A DNA stretch of 64,000 nt, from assembly GCA_963966185.1 (NCBI GenBank), contig CAWZYM010000077.1, positions 464,001 through 528,000 on the forward strand. The letters are read 5' to 3'. The translations under genes were made by a program, and so were the position numbers. Positions within the stretch are counted from its first letter, which is position 1. Each line of letters begins with the position of its first letter. Origin of the DNA: Rhabditoides inermis (lineage: Eukaryota > Nematoda > Chromadorea > Rhabditida > Rhabditidae). A model generated the notes under the pieces. That model saw only the letters and a program-made list of their open reading frames with translations. It had not been told where the DNA came from and did no database searches. Of the stretch, positions 49,052-58,900 are shown one piece after another.

Positions 49052-51217
49052 TACAAGATGCCGCGTTTTTCTGTCTGCGATCACTTGCCCGTTGAGTATC
49101 GGCTGCGACTCGGGGTGAGTGAAGCCGCTGGAGAGAGGCCGCGTTTCGCATATCGGAGGGCGAATTGGAATGAAATAAACAAAACCATTGCTTGGACTGA
49201 TTGGACACTTGCCTTTATAGGACTGACATTAGAACAGGCTACCGCGCTTTTCAACCAGCGAATGCAACACCTCATCCACACTCACATTCCCGTTCTGCCC
49301 CCGTATAAAAATACTAACCTTCCCAGTCATATTCTCAAATTGAAACGCGCAGCTCTTAAGTATTCGATTAGACAGCCTTCCAGCCGTGCTTCGGACAGAG
49401 CACAAAATAAACTACGAAAGGCGTTATTCTCTTGGAACTGCAAACGCGAGGCGAGATTAATCAATGGTAGCAACAAGCGCGCGCTATTTCGGGATGTACG
49501 CGCCAAACTGTTTCCTGGTGATGGTGTCGCCTCGCTCTCTCGTGAGGGTGAGTTGATTCACGGGTCGAGGGAGAAGGCGGAGCTGTTCGGAGAGTGCTTC
49601 GATGCGATCTTCTCGCAGCGAGGTCCTATCCCTGCGGGTGCGCCCCTTCCTTGTGCTGTCAGTCAGCTCTCCACCATTGAGATTTCGTATGCACATGTAC
49701 ACAAAACTATTTCCAAACTAGCATCTAAAATGAACACGAGCCCTGACAATATTTCGCATGCCTTTTTGAAAAATACGGTTGATACGATTTCGGTCCCACT
49801 CTCTATTCTTTTTTCAATGTCTACTTCCGTATGCAATGTCCCTGAGATTTGGAAACTGGCGTATATAAAACCTCTTTATGAAAAGGGGGCTCGTGATGAT
49901 CCACTCAACTACCGGCCTATCAGCCTTATAAGTAGTGTTGCGAAAGTTCTGGAACGCATATGCGTCAAGCAAATTACGGAATTTCTTGAGAGGAATTCGC
50001 TTCTCACATCTAGGCAATTTGGCTTTCGCAAGAATAGATCCACAAACGCTCAACTTATTGAGTGTCATAGTCACTGGTTGAAACACCTATCTAATGGAAT
50101 GGTTATCGATTGTATATACTTTGATTTCAAGAAGGCATTCGATACTATTAATCACAACTTGCTATACAAAAAGTTGCATTCGCTGGGAATTCGCGGTAAC
50201 GTATTGGGATGGATTAGAAGTTTCTTGACCGACCGTCGCCAACAAGTAATGGTCGGTGATGAGCTTTCCTCTCCACGGCTTGTCAACTGTGGTGTACCAC
50301 AGGGGTCTTGCCTAGGTCCCATACTGTTCAATGTATATATTAATGATATCATCTCCAATCTTCCCGACTATGTTGAGTGTGCGCTTTACGCCGATGATTT
50401 GAAAATTTCCTTCGCATTTGATGCGAATGATCCTTCCGCCCAGCATAAATTTCAAGTGGCAATTGATTTAGTCGCATGGTGGTCCCTTCAGTGGGGTTTA
50501 CAAATATCTACTCAGAAAACACAGATACTGCATATAGGACGTCGTAATCCCAGGCATGAGTATTCCGCACACGGCACAACTCTCGCCCCTGCCGATACTG
50601 TCAGGGATTTAGGCGTCTCTATCAGCAGTTCTCTTGTCTTTGACGATCACTATTCCAACATTGTTCAGAATACGTTTCACTCCATAAACGACTTTCTGCG
50701 CGTATATCGTACTCGCAATCTCACTGTTCTTAAAGTTGCATACGTAACCTATTTTCGGTGCCAACTTGAGTATTGTACAGAATTATGGAATCCTAAAGAT
50801 GTGGGGTCGGTGAATCTGATTGAGTCGGTACAGAGACATTTTACGCGCCGAATATGTCACCGTGCCGGCTTTTTCTCGCTCACTTATCCCCAACGCCTCC
50901 AGCTATTAGATCTCCAAACGCTCGAAGAGCGACGCTTAATAAACGATATTGCGTATATTCATAAGGTTATGACTAATCGCACTAGTCTAGAGTATTCTGG
51001 CCTCTTCAACATTGTACCTTCCCGGTCTCGCGTTTCTCATGGGTGGCGCCTGATTCCTTGCTTTGACACAACTTTAAAGAGCAGCACGTTTTTCAGTAGG
51101 GTTTTTGCACTATGGAACACACTCCCCAACAACATCATTTTATCTGCGAAACATCAAACAGTGAAATCGTACCTCCTAGATAACCCCCATTTGTTCCCTC
51201 CGTCCAAAATTAGATAA
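49034..51217 (+). CDS. Reverse transcriptase of a 5'-truncated CR1/Jockey-like non-LTR retrotransposon
   Basis: An uninterrupted 727-codon frame encoding an RNA-directed DNA polymerase used in target-primed reverse transcription. Residues 15-20 read CDHLPV, probably the tail of the upstream endonuclease, where the family has SDH; the rest of that domain is missing. Reverse transcriptase motifs follow in order: NYRPISL (292-298), FDFKKAFD (363-370, catalytic Asp), GVPQGSCLGP (420-429) and LYADDL (451-456, catalytic Asp pair). A thumb and C-terminal domain ends with FALWNTLPNN (about 690). The ATG at 49034 and the first codons lie in satellite; the first ATG inside the element is 49058, in frame. 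With the endonuclease and 5' end lost it should not move on its own. The absence of stops suggests a recent insertion. CR1 versus Jockey is inferred from motif style and the (ATT)n tail. Confidence 0.88.
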   Translation: MKCKIQYKMPRFSVCDHLPVEYRLRLGVSEAAGERPRFAYRRANWNEINKTIAWTDWTLAFIGLTLEQATALFNQRMQHLIHTHIPVLPPYKNTNLPSHILKLKRAALKYSIRQPSSRASDRAQNKLRKALFSWNCKREARLINGSNKRALFRDVRAKLFPGDGVASLSREGELIHGSREKAELFGECFDAIFSQRGPIPAGAPLPCAVSQLSTIEISYAHVHKTISKLASKMNTSPDNISHAFLKNTVDTISVPLSILFSMSTSVCNVPEIWKLAYIKPLYEKGARDDPLNYRPISLISSVAKVLERICVKQITEFLERNSLLTSRQFGFRKNRSTNAQLIECHSHWLKHLSNGMVIDCIYFDFKKAFDTINHNLLYKKLHSLGIRGNVLGWIRSFLTDRRQQVMVGDELSSPRLVNCGVPQGSCLGPILFNVYINDIISNLPDYVECALYADDLKISFAFDANDPSAQHKFQVAIDLVAWWSLQWGLQISTQKTQILHIGRRNPRHEYSAHGTTLAPADTVRDLGVSISSSLVFDDHYSNIVQNTFHSINDFLRVYRTRNLTVLKVAYVTYFRCQLEYCTELWNPKDVGSVNLIESVQRHFTRRICHRAGFFSLTYPQRLQLLDLQTLEERRLINDIAYIHKVMTNRTSLEYSGLFNIVPSRSRVSHGWRLIPCFDTTLKSSTFFSRVFALWNTLPNNIILSAKHQTVKSYLLDNPHLFPPSKIR

Positions 51218-51364
51218 GTGCTCATTTGGGAACCTGTGTTATCTGTTTTATCCTATTTTTGTGTTTATTTATTTTCCAATGCCGTATTCACTCTTATTAT
51301 GTGTTTGTCCTGTGTTCATATATATAGTATACGCGGTAATAAATATTATTATTATTATTATTAT
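49052..51364 (+). mobile_element. CR1/Jockey-like non-LTR retrotransposon, 5'-truncated
   Basis: A 2.3-kb insertion in a - orientation monomer, flanked by the 5-bp direct repeat TACAA (49047-49051 and 51365-51369). The GTCAGTTTC landmarks on either side (48931, 51408) are 2477 bp apart = 159 + 2318, matching element plus duplication. It holds the coding frame, a 3' UTR of about 125 bp, an AATAAA (51338-51343) and an (ATT)n tail. Simple-repeat tails are typical of CR1-group elements. It occurs once in full; only its first 46 bp recur, inverted, at 52949. Confidence 0.87.
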
Positions 51365-51366
51365 TA
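51345..51366 (+). repeat. (ATT)n microsatellite tail of the CR1/Jockey-like element
   Basis: Seven ATT units plus one A at the extreme 3' end of the retroelement, running into the target duplication TACAA. Confidence 0.95.
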
Positions 51367-52948
51367 CAAGCATATTCAGAACAGTGCTGCGCGAATAAAA
51401 TAAAGAAGTCAGTTTCACCAACCCGCTTTCCAGTTTGTTTGCAGCACTCTATTCTCTCTCCCTGACATGCAAATTATGCTTACTTGGTTGTACTGGATTG
51501 GAAAAATCAGTTGAAATGCAAAAAAACAAGCCTACTCAGAACAGTGCTGCGCGAATAAAATAAAGAAGTCAGTTTCACCAACCCGCTTTTCAGTTTGTTT
51601 GCAGCACTCTATTCTATCTCCCTGACATGCAAATTATGCTTACTTGGTTGTACTGGATTGGAAAATTTATTTGAAATGCAAAATACAAGCATATTCAGAA
51701 CAGTGCTGCGCGAATAAAATAAAGAAGTCAGTTTCACCAACCCGCTTTCCAGTTTGTTTGCAGCACTCTATTCTCTCTCCCTGACATGCAAATTATGCTT
51801 ACTTGGTTGTACTGGATTGGAAAAATCAGTTGAAATGCAAAAAACAAGCCTACTCAGAACAGTGCTGCGCGAATAAAATAAAGAAGTCAGTTTCACCAAC
51901 CCGCTTTTCAGTTTGTTTGCAGCACTCTATTCTATCTCCCTGACATGCAAATTATGCTTACTTTGTTGTACTGGATTGGAAAATTCATTTGAAATGCAAA
52001 ATACAAGCATATTCAGAACAGTGCTGCGCGAATAAAATAAAGAAGTCAGTTTCACCAACCCGCTTTCCAGTTTGTTTGCAGCACTCTATTCTCTCTCCCT
52101 GACATGCAAATTATGCTTACTTGGTTGTACTGGATTGGAAAAATCAGTTGAAATGCAAAAAAACAAGCCTACTCAGAACAGTGCTGCGCGAATAAAATAA
52201 AGAAGTCAGTTTCACCAACCCGCTTTTCAGTTTGTTTGCAGCACTCTATTCTCTCTCCCTGACATGCAAATTATGCTTACTTGGTTGTACTGGATTGGAA
52301 AAATCAGTTGAAATGCAAAAAACAAGCCTACTCAGAACAGTGCTGCGCGAATAAAATAAAGAAGTCAGTTTCACCAACCCGCTTTTCAGTTTGTTTGCAG
52401 CACTCTATTCTATCTCCCTGACATGCAAATTATGCTTACTTTGTTGTACTGGATTGGAAAATTCATTTGAAATGCAAAATACAAGCATATTCAGAACAGT
52501 GCTGCGCGAATAAAATAAAGAAGTCAGTTTCACCAACCCGCTTTCCAGTTTGTTTGCAGCACTCTATTCTCTCTCCCTGACATGCAAATTATGCTTACTT
52601 GGTTGTACTGGATTGGAAAAATCAGTTGAAATGCAAAAAACAAGCCTACTCAGAACAGTGCTGCGCGAATAAAATAAAGAAGTCAGTTTCACCAACCCGC
52701 TTTTCAGTTTGTTTGCAGCACTCTATTCTATCTCCCTGACATGCAAATTATGCTTACTTTGTTGTACTGGATTGGAAAATTCATTTGAAATGCAAAATAC
52801 AAGCATATTCAGAACAGTGCTGCGCGAATAAAATAAAGAAGTCAGTTTCACCAACCCGCTTTCCAGTTTGTTTGCAGCACTCTATTCTATCTCCCTGACA
52901 TGCAAATTTTGCTTACTTTATTGTACTGGATTGGAAAATTCATTTGAC
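51365..52948 (-). repeat. 159-bp satellite array, inverted; palindrome spacer
   Basis: About ten monomers in - orientation. Most alternate between a GAGTAGG/ACTGAT type and an AATGAA or AATAAA type, giving a dimer period of about 318 bp. The same alternation occurs at about 47520-48960 on the other side of the retroelement, consistent with one dimeric array split by the insertion. It ends inside a monomer at position 55. Confidence 0.96.
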
Positions 52949-52949
52949 A
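52948..52949. other. Satellite orientation switch - to + (right inversion junction)
   Basis: The - satellite breaks off after GGAAAATTCATTTGA. One unassigned C (52948) separates it from ACTCAACGGG, the reverse complement of retroelement sequence ending at 49097. From here position p matches 102046 - p on the opposite strand, which marks an inverted duplication. Confidence 0.93.
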
Positions 52950-52994
52950 CTCAACGGGCAAGTGATCGCAGACAGAAAAACGCGGCATCTTGTA
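52949..52994 (-). mobile_element. Inverted 46-bp 5' tip of the CR1/Jockey-like element
   Basis: Exact reverse complement of 49052-49097, continuing into the satellite that flanks the element at 49051 and below. The rest of the element is absent. This tip was carried along when the left flank was copied in reverse; it is not a separate insertion, since it is the element's 5' end and has no tail. Confidence 0.93.
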
Positions 52995-55900
52995 TTGTAT
53001 TTTGCATTTCAAATGAATTTTCCAATCCAGTACAACAAAGTAAGCATAATTTGCATGTCAGGGAGATAGAATAGAGTGCTGCAAACAAACTGAAAAGCGG
53101 GTTGGTGAAACTGACTTCTTTATTTTATTCGCGCAGCACTGTTCTGAGTAGGCTTGTTTTTTGCATTTCAACTGATTTTTCCAATCCAGTACAACCAAGT
53201 AAGCATAATTTGCATGTCAGGGAGAGAGAATAGAGTGCTGCAAACAAACTGGAAAGCGGGTTGGTGAAACTGACTTCTTTATTTTATTCGCGCAGCACTG
53301 TTCTGAATATGCTTGTATTTTGCATTTCAAATGAATTTTCCAATCCAGTACAACAAAGTAAGCATAAATTGCATGTCAGGGAGATAGAATAGAGTGCTGC
53401 AAACAAACTGAAAAGCGGGTTGGTGAAACTGACTTCTTTATTTTATTCGCGCAGCACTGTTCTGAGTAGGCTTGTTTTTTGCATTTCAACTGATTTTTCC
53501 AATCCAGTACAACCAAGTAAGCATAATTTGCATGTCAGGGAGAGAGAATAGAGTGCTGCAAACAAACTGGAAAACGGGTTGGTGAAACTGACTTCTTTAT
53601 TTTATTCGCGCAGCACTGTTCTGAATATGCTTGTATTTTGCATTTCAAATGAATTTTCCAATCCAGTACAATAAAGTAAGCAAAATTTGCATGTCAGGGA
53701 GATAGAATAGAGTGCTGCAAACAAACTGGAAAGCGGGTTGGTGAAACTGACTTCTTTATTTTATTCGCGCAGCACTGTTCTGAATATGCTTGTATTTTGC
53801 ATTTCAAATGAATTTTCCAATCCAGTACAACAAAGTAAGCATAATTTGCATGTCAGGGAGATAGAATAGAGTGCTGCAAACAAACTGAAAAGCGGGTTGG
53901 TGAAACTGACTTCTTTATTTTATTCGCGCAGCACTGTTCTGAGTAGGCTTGTTTTTTGCATTTCAACTGATTTTTCCAATCCAGTACAACCAAGTAAGCA
54001 TAATTTGCATGTCAGGGAGAGAGAATAGAGTGCTGCAAACAAACTGGAAAGCGGGTTGGTGAAACTGACTTCTTTATTTTATTCGCGCAGCACTGTTCTG
54101 AATATGCTTGTATTTTGCATTTCAAATGAATTTTCCAATCCAGTACAACAAAGTAAGCATAAATTGCATGTCAGGGAGATAGAATAGAGTGCTGCAAACA
54201 AACTGAAAAGCGGGTTGGTGAAACTGACTTCTTTATTTTATTCGCGCAGCACTGTTCTGAGTAGGCTTGTTTTTTGCATTTCAACTGATTTTTCCAATCC
54301 AGTACAACCAAGTAAGCATAATTTGCATGTCAGGGAGAGAGAATAGAGTGCTGCAAACAAACTGGAAAGCGGGTTGGTGAAACTGACTTCTTTATTTTAT
54401 TCGCGCAGCACTGTTCTGAATATGCTTGTATTTTGCATTTCAAATGATGTTTCCAATCCAGTACGACAAAGTAAGCATAATTTGCATGTCAGGGAGATAG
54501 AATAGAGTGCTGCGAACAAACTGGAAAGCGGGTTGGTGAAACTGATTTCTTTATTTTATTCGCGCAGCACTGTTCTGAATATGCTTGTATTTTGCATTTC
54601 AAATGAATTTTTCAATCCAGTACAATAAAGTAAGCAAAATTTGCATGTCAGGGAGATAGAATAGAGTGCTGCAAACAAACTGGAAAGCGGGTTGGTGAAA
54701 CTGATTTCTTTATTTTATTCGCGCAGCACTGTTCTGAATATGCTTGTATTTTGCATTTCAAATGAATTTTCCAATCCAGTACAACAAAGTAAGCATAATT
54801 TGCATGTCAGGGAGATAGAATAGAGTGCTGCAAACAAACTGGAAAGCAGGTTGGTGAAACTGACTTCTTTATTTTATTCACGCAGCACTGTTCTGAATAT
54901 GCTTGTATTTTGCATTTCAAATGAATTTTCCAATCCAGTACAATAAAGTAAGCAAAATTTGCATGTCAAGGAGATAGAATAGAGTGCTGCAAACAAACTG
55001 GAAAGCGGGTTGGTGAAACTGACTTCTTTATTTTATTCACGCAGCACTGTTCTGAATATGCTTGTTATTTGCATTTCAAATGAATTTTCCAATCCAGTAC
55101 AATAAAGTAAGCAAAATTTGCATGTCAGGGAGATAGAATAGAGTGCTGCAAACAAACTGGAAAGCGGGTTGGTGAAACTGACTTCTTTATTTTATTCACG
55201 CAGCACTGTTCTGAATATGCTTGTATTTTGCATTTCAACTGATTTTTCCAATCCAGTACGACAAAAAAAGCATAATTTGCATGTCAGGGAGATAGAATAG
55301 AGTGCTGCAAACAAACTGGAAAGCGGGTTGGTGAAACTGACTTCTTTATTTTATTCGCGCAGCACTGTTCTGAGTAGGCTTGTTTTTTTTCATTTCAACT
55401 GATTTTTCCAATCCAGTACAACAAAGTAAGCATAATTTGCATGTCAGGGAGATAGAATAGTGCTGCAAACAAACTGGAAAGCGGGTTGGTGAAACTGATT
55501 TCTTTATTTTATTCGCGCAGCACTGTTCTGAATATGCTTGTATTTTGCATTTCAAATGAATTTTCCAATCCAGTACAACAAAGTAAGCATAATTTGCATG
55601 TCAGGGAGATAGAATAGAGTGCTGCAAACAAACTGGAAAGCGGGTTGGTGAAACTGACTTATTTATTTTATTCACGCAGCACTGTTCTGAATATGCTTGT
55701 ATTTTGCATTTCAAATGAATTTTTCAATCCAGTACAATAAAGAAGGCAAAATTTGCATGCCAGGGAGATAGAATAGAGTGCTGCAAACAAACTGGAAAGC
55801 GGGTTGGTGAAACTGACTTCTTTATTTTATTCGCGCAGCACTGTTCTGAATATGCTTGTATTTTGCATTTCAAATGAATTTTCCAATCCAGTACAACAAA

Positions 55901-58900
55901 GTAAGCATATTTTGCATGTCAGGGAGATAGAATAGAGTGCTGCAAACCAACTGGAAAGCGGGTTGGTGAAACTGACTTCTTTATTTTATTCACGCAGCAC
56001 TGTTCTGAATATGCTTGTATTTTGCATTACAAATGAATTTTCCAATCCAGTACAATAAAGTAAGCAAAATTTGCATGTCAGGGGGATAGAATAGAGTGCT
56101 GCAAACAAACTGGAAAGCGGGTTGGTGAAACTGACTTCTTTATTTTATTCACGCAGCACTGTTCTGAATATGCTTGTATTTTGCATTTCAAATGAATTTT
56201 CCAATCCAGTACAATAAAGTAAGCAAAATTTGCATGTCAGGGAGATAGAATAGAGTGCTGCAAACAAACTGGAAAGCGGGTTGGTGAAACTGACTTCTTT
56301 ATTTTATTCGCGCAGCACTGTTCTGAATATGCTTGTATTTTGCATTTCAAATGAATTTTCCAATCCAGTACAATAAAGTAAGCAAAATTTGCATGTCAAG
56401 GAGATAGAATAGAGTGCTGCAAACAAACTGGAAAGCGGGTTGGTGAAACTGACTTCTTTATTTTATTCACGCAGCACTGTTCTGAATATGCTTGTTATTT
56501 GCATTTCAAATGAATTTTCCAATCCAGTACAATAAAGTAAGCAAAATTTGCATGTCAGGGAGATAGAATAGAGTGCTGCAAACAAACTGGAAAGCGGGTT
56601 GGTGAAACTGACTTCTTTATTTTATTCACGCAGCACTGTTCTGAATATGCTTGTATTTTGCATTTCAACTGATTTTTCCAATCCAGTACGACAAATAAAG
56701 CATAATTTGCATGTCAGGGAGATAGAATAGAGTGCTGCAAACAAACTGGAAAGCGGGTTGGTGAAACTGACTTCTTTATTTTATTCGCGCAGCACTGTTC
56801 TGAGTAGGCTTGTTTTTTGCATTTCAACTGATTTTTCCAATCCAGTACAACCAAGTAAGCATAATTTGCATGTCAGGGAGAGAGAATAGAGTGCTGCAAA
56901 GAAACTGGAAAGCGGGTTGGTGAAACTGACTTCTTTATTTTATTCGCGCAGCACTGTTCTGAATATGCTTGTATTTTGCATTTCAAATGAATTTTCCAAT
57001 CCAGTACAACAAAGTAAGCATAATTTGCATGTCAGGGAGATAGAATAGAGTGCTGCAAACAAACTGGAAAGCGGGTTGGTGAAACTGACTTCTTTATTTT
57101 ATTCGCGCAGCACTGTTCTGAGTAGGCTTGTTTTTTGCATTTCAACTGATTTTTCCAATCCAGTACAACCAAGTAAGCATAATTTGCATGTCAGGGAAAG
57201 AGAATAGAGTGCTGCAAACAAACTGGAAATCGGGTTGGTGAAACTGACTTCTTTATTTTATTCGCGCAGCACTGTTCTGAATATGCTTGTATTTTGCATT
57301 TCAAATGAATTTTCCAATCCAGTACAACAAAGTAAGCATAATTTGCATGTCAGGGAGATAGAATAGAGTGCTGCAAACAAACTGGAAAGCGGGTTGGTGA
57401 AACTGACTTCTTTATTTTATTCACGCAGCACTGTTCTGAATATGCTTGTATTTTGCATTTCAACTGATTTTTCCAATCCAGTACGACAAATAAAGCATAA
57501 TTTGCATGTCAGGGAGATAGAATAGAGTGCTGCAAACAAACTGGAAAGCGGGTTGGTGAAACTGACTTCTTTATTTTATTCGCGCAGCACTGTTCTGAGT
57601 AGGCTTGTTTTTTGCATTTCAACTGATTTTTCCAATCCAGTACAACAAAGTAAGCATAATTTGCATGTCAGGGAGATAGAATAGAGTGCTGCAAACAAAC
57701 TGGAAAGCGGGTTGGTGAAACTGACTTCTTTATTTTATTCGCGCAGCACTGTTCTGAGTAGGCTTGTTTTTTTGCATTTCAACTGATTTTTCCAATCCAG
57801 TACAACAAAGTAAGCATAATTTGCATGTCAGGGAGATAGAATAGAGTGCTGCAAACAAACTGGAAAGCGGGTTGGTGAAACTGACTTCTTTATTTTATTC
57901 ACGCAGCACTGTTCTGAATATGCTTGTTATTTGCATTTCAAATGAATTTTCCAATCCAGTACAATAAAGTAAGCAAAATTTGCATGTCAGGGAGATAGAA
58001 TAGAGTGCTGCAAACAAACTGGAAAGCGGGTTGGTGAAACTGACTTCTTTATTTTATTCACGCAGCACTGTTCTGAATATGCTTGTATTTTGCATTTCAA
58101 CTGATTTTTCCAATCCAGTACGACAAATAAAGCATAATTTGCATGTCAGGGAGATAGAATAGAGTGCTGCAAACAAACTGGAAAGCGGGTTGGTGAAACT
58201 GACTTCTTTATTTTATTCGCGCAGCACTGTTCTGAGTAGGCTTGTTTTTTGCATTTCAACTGATTTTTCCAATCCAGTACAACCAAGTAAGCATAATTTG
58301 CATGTCAGGGAGAGAGAATAGAGTGCTGCAAAGAAACTGGAAAGCGGGTTGGTGAAACTGACTTCTTTATTTTATTCGCGCAGCACTGTTCTGAATATGC
58401 TTGTATTTTGCATTTCAAATGAATTTTCCAATCCAGTACAACAAAGTAAGCATAATTTGCATGTCAGGGAGATAGAATAGAGTGCTGCAAACAAACTGGA
58501 AAGCGGGTTGGTGAAACTGACTTCTTTATTTTATTCGCGCAGCACTGTTCTGAGTAGGCTTGTTTTTTGCATTTCAACTGATTTTTCCAATCCAGTACAA
58601 CCAAGTAAGCATAATTTGCATGTCAGGGAGAGAGAATAGAGTGCTGCAAACAAACTGGAAAGCGGGTTGGTGAAACTGACTTCTTTATTTTATTCGCGCA
58701 GCACTGTTCTGAATATGCTTGTATTTTGCATTTCAAATGAATTTTCCAATCCAGTACAACAAAGTAAGCAAAATTTGCATGTCAGGGAGATAGAATAGAG
58801 TGCTGCAAACAAACTGGTAATCGGGTTGGTGAAACTGACTTCTTTATTTTATTCGCGCAGCACTGTTATGCTTGTATTTTGCATTTCAACTGATTTTTCC

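Noticed and set aside
52949..52994. Independent second CR1-like insertion
   Set aside because: Non-LTR insertions keep the 3' end; this fragment is only the 5' tip in reverse, contiguous with the same flanking satellite as the full element.
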